Assembly (NCBI GenBank): GCA_016705005.1
Contig: JADIZB010000037.1
Location: 62,001-126,000, forward strand
Length of the DNA: 64,000 bases
Direction: 5' to 3'
Source of the DNA: Bacteroidales bacterium
Lineage (GTDB): Bacteria; Bacteroidota; Bacteroidia; Bacteroidales; Lentimicrobiaceae
The notes below the pieces were generated by a model, which saw nothing but the letters and a program-made list of their open reading frames with translations, did not search any database and had not been told where the DNA came from. The stretch's first letter is position 1, and each line of letters begins with the position of its first letter. Both the position numbers and the translations under genes were made by a program. This document shows positions 44,308 through 53,571 of the stretch, piece after piece.

Positions 44308-45222
44308 ATGAAAACGAAACTACTCCTTTTGGTTATGGTAATTTGTTACAGTGTTAATGCTCAGACACCGGATTATTTTGCCGACAATCCTGAGTGGAGG
44401 GTTAATCGCTGGTTTGGTGCATATGGTGATTGTATTGAAGTTCAGGATTATGTTAATTATCTGCATGGTGATTCATTGATAGGTGAACATTTGTATAAGA
44501 AGGTAGTGAAGCGAGGTATCAGCATAGACACCTGGGTTGGCCCGGATCCGCCATATAATTGCGACAATAACTACTCCTATCATTATATCGAAGGTCTGGT
44601 GAGACAGGAAGGAAAAAAAATGTATATCAATGATTATGGCAGTGATATTTTGCTCTATGATTTCGATCTGGAAATTGGGGATACTCTCCAGCCAACTTAT
44701 GTTTACTGGATGGATAACTTTGTTGTTGCAAGTATAGATAGTATCCTGATAGGAGATTCTTACCGCAAAGTATTTAATCTCATTGCTCCCTGGATGGTCA
44801 ACCCTGAAGAATTTTTAATTGAAGGTATTGGTTTTGGTGGAGCTTTTATAGATCAATGCCCGTTTCAGGCTGAGTTCCCTAGTTACCTGGAATGTTTCAC
44901 TTTAAATGATACTGCCTATTTCCCGGAATATGGTGCTCACTGCGAACTGAACATTAATGTGCAACAACACCCTGTTCACAATTATTTTATGCTTTACCCC
45001 AATCCTGTAAGCGACCAATTAACCATTAATTATCCTGTCAATTTAACAATCAATAATGTTACAATATATAATTTCGTTGGAAAGAAAGTCCAGGAACAAA
45101 ATTATACAGTACAAAATGGAGAACTTTTCGTGAATATGGCAGGCTTGGCAAATGGCCTATATATCATTGAGTTAACAGAAGGCAATCATATAGTCGATAG
45201 GCATAAAGTTATAAAGCAATAA
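44308..45222 (+). CDS. T9SS-secreted hypothetical protein, 304 aa
   Basis: It has a signal peptide (KTKLLLLVMVICYSVNAQ). The ~200-residue central part (WFGAYGDCIEVQDYVNYLHGD, LLYDFDLEIGDTL) has six or so cysteines and no recognised domain; similar proteins occur widely in Bacteroidota. A T9SS sorting domain ends it (LYPNPVSDQLTINY, LANGLYIIEL, tail HKVIKQ). It appears to be a single-gene unit. The function is unknown. Confidence 0.8.
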   Translation: MKTKLLLLVMVICYSVNAQTPDYFADNPEWRVNRWFGAYGDCIEVQDYVNYLHGDSLIGEHLYKKVVKRGISIDTWVGPDPPYNCDNNYSYHYIEGLVRQEGKKMYINDYGSDILLYDFDLEIGDTLQPTYVYWMDNFVVASIDSILIGDSYRKVFNLIAPWMVNPEEFLIEGIGFGGAFIDQCPFQAEFPSYLECFTLNDTAYFPEYGAHCELNINVQQHPVHNYFMLYPNPVSDQLTINYPVNLTINNVTIYNFVGKKVQEQNYTVQNGELFVNMAGLANGLYIIELTEGNHIVDRHKVIKQ

Positions 45223-45679
45223 ATAATGTAATTACACCTTTTAATTTCCCTTGTTGGCCTGGGTTCTGACGCATGCTTCTATAGCCTGTTAATAACTATT
45301 CAAACGGCCGTTGGCCCGCCCACCAAAAAAAGGGATGTTTTTTGCCGGTAGAGCGAATTACATTTTAAATCACCCAATTAAAATTAGTGTCAATAATTAT
45401 TAAAATTTGACTATATAATTTCGGATAATTTTTAAAGTATATTAACTTGTATGGGTCATACTCTAAACCATCGACCATTAAAATTTTGTCTCGCACCTGT
45501 CTGTGTATTGCCAAAAGGCAGGCAAAGATGAAAACCAGCCAGCCTATTGGCAGGGACCCCACAATAGTGGCAGGGCAGGCAGGACTAGTAAATTCTGATG
45601 ATTTAATAGATTTAAGTTCGTTTTTCAATAGTCTAAATATCAAACATTTATAATTTTTTATAGGAGTATTGCTTAAGAA
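45223..45679. other. Intergenic region with GC-rich palindromic repeat fragments
   Basis: This 457-bp stretch is AT-rich with islands such as GGCAGGCAAAG, CCTATTGGCAGG and GGCAGGGCAGGCAGG (45512-45588). These are fragments of a GCCTGCC...GGCAGGC palindrome family also seen at 17352-17373 and, more loosely, 46365-46386. A minus-strand frame here is mostly repeat translation and I do not accept it as a gene. Confidence 0.5.
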
Positions 45680-46225
45680 ATGAATAAAACAAATAAACTT
45701 TCTGTTATCCCTGATGATAGGGTAATTAATAAAATTTATCTTATTCGTAATGAAAGAGTTATGTTAGACAGTGATCTTGCAGAATTGTATTGCGTTGAAA
45801 CCAGAAGATTAAATGAGCAGGTAAAACGCAATATTGAACGATTCCCTGAAGATTTTATGTTTCAGCTAACCAACGATGAATTTGAGAACTTGAAATCGCA
45901 AATTGCGATAACAAGTTGGGGTGGCAGGCGTTCATTACCATATGCTTTTACAGAGCATGGAGTCTTGATGCTTACAAGTGTTCTGAATAGCGATTTGGCA
46001 ATAAAAGTTAATATTCAGATCATGCGGGTTTATGCCAAAATCCGCAACTTGTTATCTACACACAATGACTTGCTGTTAAAATTTGAGCAATTGGAAACCA
46101 GAATGGCTCATCATGATAACAGCATCATGCTGATTCTGGATTATATAAAACAGTTTGAAGAAATAAGGCAAAACCTTGAGGTGCAGAAGAAACGCACTAA
46201 AATAGGTTTTAAAACAAAGGAATAG
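45680..46225 (+). CDS. ORF6N domain DNA-binding protein
   Basis: This 181-residue protein has an N-terminal ORF6N domain (residues ~10-95), with the landmarks IYLIRNERVMLDSDLAELY, ETRRLNEQVKRNIERFPEDFMFQLT, SLPYAFTEHGVLML and VNIQIMRVYAKIR. The C-terminal part (residues ~110-165) is a coiled-coil-like helix. The family is related to phage KilA-N/BRO-type DNA-binding proteins and is common as a stand-alone gene in Bacteroidota accessory regions. No phage genes are nearby. It is flanked by repeat-rich intergenic DNA on both sides, so it could be a mobile cassette of its own. Its role is unknown. Confidence 0.88.
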   Translation: MNKTNKLSVIPDDRVINKIYLIRNERVMLDSDLAELYCVETRRLNEQVKRNIERFPEDFMFQLTNDEFENLKSQIAITSWGGRRSLPYAFTEHGVLMLTSVLNSDLAIKVNIQIMRVYAKIRNLLSTHNDLLLKFEQLETRMAHHDNSIMLILDYIKQFEEIRQNLEVQKKRTKIGFKTKE

Positions 46226-46416
46226 GTAATATTCAGTCTCCCTATTGTTTCACTTTTGGTAACACTAAAAGAGACTGTAGAAATTCACAATTCCCAATTA
46301 CAAAGGTCCTAAATCCTTATATGGAGATGAATATTCAAATCCGAGGTCCTGGATAGTCGGCAGCCTGGCTGCCAGCCGACCGGCTGGAGGTACACAACCG
46401 AACAAAGGGAGTTCAC

Positions 46417-46439
46417 CGAAGCTAATCCGACATCCGCAA
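46417..46439 (-). repeat. Post-stop repeat of tyrS (GCGGATT family)
   Basis: On the minus strand TTGCGGATGTCGGATTAG begins at the base after the tyrS stop codon. It is the same family and orientation as the repeat after the CoA-transferase A stop codon (4505-4527). The reverse-complement form lies before the SDR start (47806-47841). Confidence 0.65.
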
Positions 46440-47729
46440 TTAACGACCAATCAGCAAATAATAATTCTTCTTCCCCTTCTGCACCAGCATATATTTTCCA
46501 CTGAGCAGTTGTGAAACACCTGCTGTAAAATCTTCCCCAACCTTGGCTTTGTTTACCTGCACACCACCATCCTTCAGCATCCGGCGGGCTTCTCCTTTAG
46601 AGGGGAAAACGGCTGTTTTTTCGGCAACCAGTTCAACGATTCCAATTCCTTCTGCAAGCTCTCCAAGGCTGATGTCAAATTGGGGAACGCCTTCAAAAAC
46701 GGATAGTAATGTTTCCTCATCCAGTTTATGCAGGGCTTCGGCAGTGCCTTTCCCGAAAAGGATTTCGGAAGCTTCCAGGGCTGACTGGTAGTCGGCTTCA
46801 GAATGAACCCTGATGGTAATGTCTTTGGCCAGGGCCTTCTGCAGAACACGCAGGTGTGGTGCTGTCTGGTGCTCAGCTATCATGGCTTCAATTTCCTCTT
46901 TTCCGTAAAGGGTGAAAATCCGGATGTACTTTTCTGCATCGGCATCAGAGGTATTCAGCCAGAACTGGTAGAATTTATAGGGAGATGTCCTTACCGGATC
47001 AAGCCATACATTACCCGATTCGGTTTTCCCGAATTTACCACCATCGGCTTTGGTGATCAGCGGACAGGTCAGGGCAAAAGCTTCGCCACCTGTTTTGCGG
47101 CGGATCAGTTCGGTGCCGGTCGTAATGTTGCCCCACTGGTCGGAACCACCCATCTGCAGTTTGCAGTTGTTGTGCTGATACAGATGCAGAAAATCATAAC
47201 CCTGTACCAGCTGGTAAGTGAACTCGGTAAACGACATGCCATCGCCGGCTTCACCGGTCAGACGTTTCTTCACCGAATCCTTGGCCATCATATAATTCAC
47301 CGTGATGTGCTTGCCGATGTCGCGGATAAAGTCGAGAAACGAAAATGCTTTCATCCAGTCGTAATTGTTCACCATCTCAGCCTTATTGGCATCGGCAGTG
47401 TCGAAATCAAGCAGTTTCATCAACTGGTTTTTCAAACACTCCTGGTTGTGTCGCAGGGTGGCTTCGTCGAGGAGGTTACGCTCTTCTGATTTTCCTGAAG
47501 GGTCGCCGATCATACCGGTAGCCCCGCCAACCAGCACAATGGGTTTGTGGCCGCAACGCTGCAGGTGTTTCAGCATCATCACGCCTACCAGATGGCCGAT
47601 ATGCAGGGAATCGGCAGTAGGGTCAATGCCTACATAAGCCGAAATCATTTCCTTTTGCAATAATTCTTCCGTTCCCGGCATCATGGTATGGATCATACCA
47701 CGCCACTGTAATTCCTCAACAAAATTCAT
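46440..47729 (-). CDS. tyrS: Tyrosine--tRNA ligase
   Basis: This 429-residue class I aminoacyl-tRNA synthetase charges tRNA-Tyr. The nucleotide-binding HIGH motif is in DSLHIGHLVGV (residues ~38-48), the KMSKS equivalent is KFGKTESGN (~232), and tyrosine-site residues lie in YQLVQGYDFLHLYQ and GGSDQWGNITTG. A C-terminal S4 RNA-binding domain (SKGEARRMLKDGGVQVNKAKV) completes the usual bacterial length. A good promoter precedes it. Confidence 0.97.
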   Translation of the reverse strand: MNFVEELQWRGMIHTMMPGTEELLQKEMISAYVGIDPTADSLHIGHLVGVMMLKHLQRCGHKPIVLVGGATGMIGDPSGKSEERNLLDEATLRHNQECLKNQLMKLLDFDTADANKAEMVNNYDWMKAFSFLDFIRDIGKHITVNYMMAKDSVKKRLTGEAGDGMSFTEFTYQLVQGYDFLHLYQHNNCKLQMGGSDQWGNITTGTELIRRKTGGEAFALTCPLITKADGGKFGKTESGNVWLDPVRTSPYKFYQFWLNTSDADAEKYIRIFTLYGKEEIEAMIAEHQTAPHLRVLQKALAKDITIRVHSEADYQSALEASEILFGKGTAEALHKLDEETLLSVFEGVPQFDISLGELAEGIGIVELVAEKTAVFPSKGEARRMLKDGGVQVNKAKVGEDFTAGVSQLLSGKYMLVQKGKKNYYLLIGR

Positions 47730-47743
47730 ACGATCATTTTTTG

Positions 47744-47775
47744 CAAATTTACGTTTATCCGGTCAATTGACCAAA
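47744..47775 (-). promoter_or_regulatory. Bacteroidota-type promoter of tyrS
   Basis: On the minus strand TTTG (47772-47775), a 20-bp spacer and TAAATTTG (47744-47751) match the consensus exactly. The start codon is 14 nt downstream, implying a very short leader. Confidence 0.6.
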
Positions 47776-47805
47776 GCCGCCAATGAATAGGATCATTAGC
47801 GATTA

Positions 47806-47841
47806 AATCCTTAATCCGCAATCCGAAGTCCGCAATTCCCT
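47806..47841 (+). repeat. Pre-start heptamer repeat before the SDR gene (AATCCGC family)
   Basis: Units TTAATCC, GCAATCC, GAAGTCC and GCAATTCC (period 7) lie 26 nt before the SDR start codon. This is the reverse complement of the post-stop GCGGATT family, as expected from the polarity seen elsewhere. A TAGCTTTG -7-like octamer follows at 47855-47862. Confidence 0.68.
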
Positions 47842-47866
47842 GAGAGTAATTTCATAGCTTTGTACC

Positions 47867-48886
47867 ATGATACTTGTTACAGGCGCCACCGGACTGGTCG
47901 GTTCTTATTTGTTGCATGAATTACTAAAGGCGGATGAGCCTGTCCGTGCAATTTTGCACAACCCCGCAAGCCTCAGTCATACCCGGAAAATATTCGCCGG
48001 ACTGGGTGCCGATGCCGAAGCCCTCATCAAAAGGGTTGAATGGGTGGAAGGTGATGTGCTGGATTATTTCTCCCTGTCCGATGCCATGAAGGGTGTTCAG
48101 AAAGTTTATCATTGCGCGGCCATCGTTTCTTTCGATCCCCGCGACAGGGAACTGATGATGAAGATCAATGTGGATGGGACTGCCAATGTGGTGAATGCAG
48201 CGCTGGAAGCCGGGATCGGCAAACTATGCCATGTCAGTTCCATTGCCTCGCTCGGACGGACTGAGAACAGCAACATCATTGATGAAAAATCGCAGTTCAG
48301 GACCAACGCCTACAATTCGAAATACTCACTCAGCAAATATGCCGGTGAACGGGAAGTGTGGCGCGGTACCGCCGAAGGGTTGAATGCGGTGATTGTAAAC
48401 CCCTCCGTAATTCTTGGATACAGTGATACCGATAAAGGAAGTACAAAGATGTTTTCCGTCATCCGGCAGAACGCTTTGTTTTATGGGAAAGGAATCAATG
48501 GATTTGTGGATGTACGTGATGTGGTGAGGGCTATGACCGGACTTATGGAAAGCAATATCCGCAATGAGCGTTTCGTTGTATCGGCAGGCGATTTTACTTA
48601 TCGTGAGGTTTTTACGCTGATTGCCCGCGGGTTTGGGAAATCTGATCCGAAAATAGCTTTGCCTGATTTTTTACTCAATGTTACCTGGCGGCTCGAATGG
48701 CTCAGGAGCAAACTGACCGGTGCCAGGCCTCTGATTACCCGCGAAACAGCCCGAACCTCTAAAGGGAGTTTCTATTATTCCTCGAAAAAACTACATTGTA
48801 CCCTCAACTTTGAATACACCCCTATCGAAAAAACAATCAGCCGGACATGCCGGCTGATCAGTGAAGATATAAAGAATTCCCGTTAA
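47867..48886 (+). CDS. NAD-dependent epimerase/3-beta-HSD-type SDR
   Basis: This 339-residue extended short-chain dehydrogenase has the Rossmann motif VTGATGLVGSYLL at the N-terminus, HVSSIASLG with the catalytic serine region, and the YSLSKYAGE motif (Y-x-x-x-K). The sequence is closest to the dihydroflavonol reductase/3-beta-hydroxysteroid dehydrogenase-like group, so the natural substrate is uncertain. The TAGCTTTG box ends only 4 nt before the ATG, so the transcript may be leaderless. It is convergent with the MltF-like gene. Confidence 0.88.
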   Translation: MILVTGATGLVGSYLLHELLKADEPVRAILHNPASLSHTRKIFAGLGADAEALIKRVEWVEGDVLDYFSLSDAMKGVQKVYHCAAIVSFDPRDRELMMKINVDGTANVVNAALEAGIGKLCHVSSIASLGRTENSNIIDEKSQFRTNAYNSKYSLSKYAGEREVWRGTAEGLNAVIVNPSVILGYSDTDKGSTKMFSVIRQNALFYGKGINGFVDVRDVVRAMTGLMESNIRNERFVVSAGDFTYREVFTLIARGFGKSDPKIALPDFLLNVTWRLEWLRSKLTGARPLITRETARTSKGSFYYSSKKLHCTLNFEYTPIEKTISRTCRLISEDIKNSR

Positions 48887-48895
48887 GGAGACATT

Positions 48896-50335
48896 TCAGT
48901 CTTTCGCAATCGTTTTATAGTGATCATATTTTTCAAGTACATCGGTTACAAACCGCTGTGTTTCTTTCCCGCTGACACGCCCGTGCTTTACCACCGGGTC
49001 ATTGTAAAATTCAGGTTGTGATTTCGACAACAGGCAATACTCAACATTATCAGCCCATACCATAGGATTTTTGTCATGTTTTTCTGCAAGTTTATAGGCA
49101 TCCAATACATGGGCGAGGCCGATGTTATAAGCCGCCAGTACGAATTTCTTCCGCTCTTCAGGATCAGGAACGAGGCCTTTAAACTGGTTGTCGAGGTATT
49201 TTATCAGCCTGACTCCGGCTTCAATCTGTTCCTGAGGCGTGGATCCCTCATGTGCCCCAAAACGACGGGCTGTAGCCGGCATCAGCTGCATCAGGCCAAA
49301 AGCACCAACCCGTGAACGGACATCCGTACGGAATTTCGATTCCCTGTAAATCAGGGCCGAGAGTAAACGCCAGTCCCAGCCAATGTTTGCACTCATCTGC
49401 CTGATGACATCATCATAATCTGAGATGGTTTTGTGCTTTATTGGCATTCCAAGTGCAAGGTGTATATAGCGTGGATTTTCAAAATGCCTGGTGTATTGAT
49501 ATTTGAATTCGCGGCTGTTCTGGTTGTCTTCAATCCACTGGTTCGCTGCTTCGCGCAGATTAACTGAACCTTTCCTTACAACCCAACTAACCCCGATTTC
49601 AGGACTTATTATAGTCTTAACATCAAGATCATTGTATATTAATGAATAGGCATTGGCCGTATTTTCAAAAGCAATGGTATAGTCAGATTCCCCGGTGGCA
49701 ACAGATTCAATAAGCTTGCCGACATTTCTTCCGGAATCAGTATTGATCAGAACAGAATTGCCGGTTGCATGCTGCAGGTCAGAGAGATAATACTGCCTGC
49801 GGGCCAGTCCTGACAATGTGATGGTTTTGCCTTCAAGTTGTTTCAGATCCCTTACCAGTTGTGCATCAACCTTCTTCATATCGCGCATTCTGCGCCAGTT
49901 GTCAGGCTTTCGCTGAATAAGCACCTGTTTAGACAGAAACAACGGCCTGGTATGGTCTACAGCAAACCTATGGTCATTCACTACCGGCATTTCCATGGCT
50001 ACAATGTCAACCCTGCGTTGTTGTAAATACTGAAGGGCTTTGTGGTAATCCGGTTCAACAATAACCTCAAGTTCTACACCAAGGCTGTTTGCGAATTTTT
50101 TCAGCATCTCGTAATGGTAACCCCTTGGTTCACCTTCCATTTCAAAGTAGTTGAAAGGGTTATCATCGGTAAGTGCAACAAGTTTGCCTCGCCGGATAAT
50201 GTCTTTTAATACACCACCGGTTTGATCGGTACTTAAAAAATGCTGTCCTGATGATACCGAGCATGATTCAGGAACCAGCATGATAAACATCAGGATAAAT
50301 AAACTCAGGGTATTATATATAATTCGTCTGCGCAT
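48896..50335 (-). CDS. MltF-like membrane-bound lytic transglycosylase
   Basis: The 479 residues have a lipoprotein-type signal (LFILMFIMLVPESC). A solute-binding-protein-like domain (residues ~40-270, RGKLVALTDDNPFNYFEMEGE, VDIVAMEMPV) is followed by an SLT domain (~310-460) with the catalytic glutamate in ALIYRESKFR and the GAFGLMQLMPATARRFG motif. This is the MltF arrangement. It cleaves peptidoglycan glycan strands at the inner face of the outer membrane; the N-terminal domain regulates activity in known members. It is a single gene. Confidence 0.92.
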   Translation of the reverse strand: MRRRIIYNTLSLFILMFIMLVPESCSVSSGQHFLSTDQTGGVLKDIIRRGKLVALTDDNPFNYFEMEGEPRGYHYEMLKKFANSLGVELEVIVEPDYHKALQYLQQRRVDIVAMEMPVVNDHRFAVDHTRPLFLSKQVLIQRKPDNWRRMRDMKKVDAQLVRDLKQLEGKTITLSGLARRQYYLSDLQHATGNSVLINTDSGRNVGKLIESVATGESDYTIAFENTANAYSLIYNDLDVKTIISPEIGVSWVVRKGSVNLREAANQWIEDNQNSREFKYQYTRHFENPRYIHLALGMPIKHKTISDYDDVIRQMSANIGWDWRLLSALIYRESKFRTDVRSRVGAFGLMQLMPATARRFGAHEGSTPQEQIEAGVRLIKYLDNQFKGLVPDPEERKKFVLAAYNIGLAHVLDAYKLAEKHDKNPMVWADNVEYCLLSKSQPEFYNDPVVKHGRVSGKETQRFVTDVLEKYDHYKTIAKD

Positions 50336-50539
50336 TCAGCTATTCTTGGTTATTCACTGACCGGTTTAATGATTCATTTACGGAATCCCCGGTTGTACAG
50401 CATGTTACGGTAATTAACATGAAGTGTAAAACCTTTTTACAAATGGTGTGCCAAAAGAATCCTGAATCCGGATCGTCTGACCTTTGGAATCGGTGAGAAT
50501 TAATAAAGTGAAGTTTCGCTTCTGATTATTATGCTAATA

Positions 50540-50570
50540 CTTGGAGCTTTGAAGCTGAAGCTTTGAGCTC
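50540..50570 (-). repeat. Post-stop repeat of the ABC exporter operon (CAAAGCTT family)
   Basis: On the minus strand GAGCTCAAAGCTTCAGCTTC and a further CAAAGCTCC start one base after the stop codon of the last exporter gene. It is similar to, but distinct from, the AAAGTCT family. Confidence 0.6.
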
Positions 50571-50571
50571 A

Positions 50572-51678
50572 TCAGGTGGTCTTCCTGTATCGCCAGACTG
50601 CCAGCGAAAGCATAGCTACACCATAAATGAACAGCAGCCCCAGTTTATATGAAATGTGCTGAAAACCAGAACCTTTCAGCATAACCATACGAATCATTTC
50701 AATGAAATAGGCAATCGGATTCACCACATTCAGATTTCTGGCCCACTGAGGCATGCTTTCAACCGGGGTAAACAATCCACTCATTAAAATAAAGATCACA
50801 AGGACAAACCATGCAAGAAACATGGATTGTTGCTGTGTGTTGGTAACTGTTGATAAAAAAAGCCCGATGCCCATGACAACCAGCAGGTAAACCGAAGCAA
50901 TGAAAAAAATGAGGAAAATATTGCCCAACAATGGTATATCGAAAATCAGGCGGGCGGCCAGAAGTCCTACAGCCAGTTCGAAAAGGGCTATAATCCAGAA
51001 AGGGATCAACTTACCTGCAATAAACTGATATTTTTTAATCGGAGTAACATTGATCTGTTCAATGGTTCCTATCTCCTTTTCCCGCACCACATTCATGCCG
51101 GCCAGAAACATCCCGATGATGGTAACAAGCAAAACCAGTATGCCTGGAACCATATAGGTTTTATAGTCAAGTTCGGGATTGAACCAGAAAGACCAACGAA
51201 CATTCATGGGCGAAGAAGCGCCAGGCTGTATCCGGGAAATGATGTTTTTATTATAGTCGCCAATAATCGATAGGGTGTAAGCATTCATCAGAGCCGCCGC
51301 ACTTCCGTTGATGGCGTCGTTGATCACCTGTACCCTGGCTGGTGTACCTGTAACCAGGTTCTTTTCGAATCCGGGGAGTAACACCAGCATCTGATGGGCT
51401 TTCCCCTTTTGTATATACTCCATGCCCAGTTTGCTGTTGGCTCCCTGGCCTGTTATGTGATAGAACGGGGATGATCTGAAATGCTCCAGCAGGCTTCTTG
51501 AACTTACCGTATTGTCATTGTCTACGATATACAGGTTGATATTCTTTATTTCAAAAGTTACCGCATAGGACAGGATCAGCAACTGAACCACCGGAATCAC
51601 AAATATGATGGGCAACATCATCCGGTTTCGGAATACCTGTAAAAACTCCTTCTGCACTATGTAGAAAATTGTCCTCAT
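50572..51678 (-). CDS. ABC-2 type transporter permease (exporter, second subunit)
   Basis: This ~368-residue permease has an N-terminal transmembrane helix (MMLPIIFVIPVVQLLILSYAV), a ~150-residue extracytoplasmic domain and five more C-terminal helices (YMVPGILVLLVTIIGMFLAG, WFVLVIFILMSGLFTPVESM). The EKEIGTIEQINVTPIKKYQ loop is the hallmark of YbhS/YbhR-type permeases. I chose MRTIFYIVQ at 51678; an upstream ATG at 51693 is possible. It ends the TetR-TolC-HlyD-ABC operon. Confidence 0.9.
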   Translation of the reverse strand: MRTIFYIVQKEFLQVFRNRMMLPIIFVIPVVQLLILSYAVTFEIKNINLYIVDNDNTVSSRSLLEHFRSSPFYHITGQGANSKLGMEYIQKGKAHQMLVLLPGFEKNLVTGTPARVQVINDAINGSAAALMNAYTLSIIGDYNKNIISRIQPGASSPMNVRWSFWFNPELDYKTYMVPGILVLLVTIIGMFLAGMNVVREKEIGTIEQINVTPIKKYQFIAGKLIPFWIIALFELAVGLLAARLIFDIPLLGNIFLIFFIASVYLLVVMGIGLFLSTVTNTQQQSMFLAWFVLVIFILMSGLFTPVESMPQWARNLNVVNPIAYFIEMIRMVMLKGSGFQHISYKLGLLFIYGVAMLSLAVWRYRKTT

Positions 51679-51693
51679 GTTGTGGAAATGCAT

Positions 51694-52788
51694 TTAGGAA
51701 AGCCTGATTTTGAACTTTTTAACACTCGCCAGAATAAATACCAGGGTCATAGCGATCAGGATCAGGGTCTCTTTCCAGAAATAGGCAAGGCCTGTTCCCT
51801 TAAGCATGATCGATTTGATAATCAGTATGAACCATCTGGGGGGCATGATAGTGCTCAGCCATTGCAATACAACCGGCATGTTTTCAACAGGAAAAATAAA
51901 TCCGGAAAGCAATATGGTGGGGAGCATCAGTGCAAACATGGAAAGCATCATTGCCGTTTGCTGGTTGTTGCTTACAGTGGAAATAAAAATCCCCAGCGAC
52001 AATGCAAGCACTATGAACAGCATGCTTTCAGCCAGGAGTAAAGCCAGACTTCCATTTACAGGAACACCAAACACATAGTGGCTTAGAATCAGGATAGAGA
52101 TGGCATTGATGAACGACAGCAGAACATAAGGCATCACCTTACCCGCAATGATGTGCAGCGGCTTTAACGGAGAAACCAGCAGTACTTCCATGGTGCCAAG
52201 TTCCTTTTCACGCGCAATTGAAATGGATGTCATCATTGCAGAGACCAGCATCAGTAAAATTGTAATAATCCCGGGCACAAACATAAATACACCCTTCAGG
52301 GCAGGATTGTACATCATCCTGATTTCAGGGACAATGACAGGGCCATTGGTGGAAACAGAAAGTGACTGATTGTATCCGGCAATAATGCCATTTGCATAGT
52401 TTACCAGCAGATTGGCGGTGTTGGGGTCCGAAGCATCAGCAATCAGCTGAATGGATGGTATTTCTCCCCGCTCAAGCTTTTGTGCGAAATTGTCATCAAA
52501 AACTACGACCATCTTGTTGCGGCCTTTCCTGAAACTCTCTTCAATTTCGCTCTGCGAATAAAGAACCTCCCCCTGGAGGAAATATCCTGAAGCAAATAGC
52601 TTTTGCTGAATGGCTGTAGTAACCTGATCGTGTGACGGGTCTACAACCGAAACATGCACATCCTTAACTTCGTTTGTGATGGCATAACCGAACAACAATA
52701 CCTGCACCAGTGGCATCCCGAAAAGGATAACCATAGATCGGACATCGCGGAAGATGTGCAGGAATTCCTTAATCACAAATCTTTTCAT
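51694..52788 (-). CDS. ABC-2 type transporter permease (exporter, first subunit)
   Basis: The 364 residues have the same layout as the next gene: an N-terminal helix (MVILFGMPLVQVLLFGYAI), a periplasmic domain with VSVVDPSHDQVTTAIQQ, and five C-terminal helices. The EKELGTMEVLLVSPLKPLH loop and LSGFIFPVENMP segment are typical of YbhS/YbhR permeases. The two permeases likely form a heterodimer with the two ATPases encoded just upstream. Confidence 0.91.
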   Translation of the reverse strand: MKRFVIKEFLHIFRDVRSMVILFGMPLVQVLLFGYAITNEVKDVHVSVVDPSHDQVTTAIQQKLFASGYFLQGEVLYSQSEIEESFRKGRNKMVVVFDDNFAQKLERGEIPSIQLIADASDPNTANLLVNYANGIIAGYNQSLSVSTNGPVIVPEIRMMYNPALKGVFMFVPGIITILLMLVSAMMTSISIAREKELGTMEVLLVSPLKPLHIIAGKVMPYVLLSFINAISILILSHYVFGVPVNGSLALLLAESMLFIVLALSLGIFISTVSNNQQTAMMLSMFALMLPTILLSGFIFPVENMPVVLQWLSTIMPPRWFILIIKSIMLKGTGLAYFWKETLILIAMTLVFILASVKKFKIRLS

Positions 52789-52821
52789 AGCCGGAGAAAC
52801 CCATTGTCTGTATTGAATCTT

Positions 52822-53571
52822 TTATTCCCGCCCTGCGCCTGCATTTCGAGCCAGTTTCAGAAACACATCATTCATGTTGGAAGCTTTATACTTTAATTTG
52901 AGGTTTGCCGGGGTATCTAGTGCTTCAATCCTGCCATCGACCATAATGGAAACCCTGTTGCAATATTCGGCTTCATCCATATAGTGGGTGGTTACAAAAA
53001 CAGTAATCCCCGCTTCTGCAGCCTCATAAATCATTGTCCAGAACTGTCTCCTTGTTATTGGATCTACACCACCGGTAGGTTCATCCAGAAATACGATTTC
53101 AGGGGTATGCATTATGGCTACTGAAAATGCCAATTTCTGTCTGATACCCAGAGGGAGGGAGGCAATGATGGTACTACTGAGTTCCGTTATTCCCAGTCGT
53201 TCAAGCATTTCACCTGTTTTTTTCCTGATGGAGGTCCTGCTCATGCCATATATCCCCCCATAAAATCTGAAATTCTCGGAAACGGTAAGGTCTTCATACA
53301 ACGAGAAACGCTGGCTCATATATCCGATTCGTTTCTTGATCTTTTCAGTTTCCGTGAAAACATTGTAACCGGCAACCCTGATTTCACCGGAGGTTGGTCT
53401 TGACAATCCGCAAAGAATCCTGATGGCCGTGGTTTTACCTGCACCATTGGCACCCAGGAAACCGAAAATCTCACCTTTGTATACCGAGAATGTCAGATGG
53501 TCGTTGGCGATAAAACTGCCAAACTGTTTCACCATGTCTTTAGCTTCTATGGCAGTTTCAGGGTTATTCAT
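52822..53571 (-). CDS. ABC exporter ATPase (second)
   Basis: This 249-residue ATPase has Walker A GANGAGKTTAIRI, a Q-loop (YMSQRFSLYEDLT), Walker B EIVFLDEPTGGVDP and the switch histidine (VTTHYMDEAEYC). The ABC signature is atypical: LPLGIRQKLAF instead of LSGGQ, as is common in the C-terminal ATPase half of YbhF-type proteins. That suggests one degenerate composite site. The gene overlaps the upstream ATPase gene by 8 nt, so the pair is co-translated and corresponds to a split YbhF. Confidence 0.92.
   Translation of the reverse strand: MNNPETAIEAKDMVKQFGSFIANDHLTFSVYKGEIFGFLGANGAGKTTAIRILCGLSRPTSGEIRVAGYNVFTETEKIKKRIGYMSQRFSLYEDLTVSENFRFYGGIYGMSRTSIRKKTGEMLERLGITELSSTIIASLPLGIRQKLAFSVAIMHTPEIVFLDEPTGGVDPITRRQFWTMIYEAAEAGITVFVTTHYMDEAEYCNRVSIMVDGRIEALDTPANLKLKYKASNMNDVFLKLARNAGAGRE

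Noticed and set aside
45365..45643. Minus-strand 92-codon frame
   Set aside because: Its middle part is a translation of GGCAGGC-type repeat fragments and it matches no family I know; probably not a gene.
46803..47489. Long plus-strand frame (228 codons) opposite tyrS
   Set aside because: It lies entirely antisense to an intact, conserved tyrS; composition reflects the shadow of the real gene.
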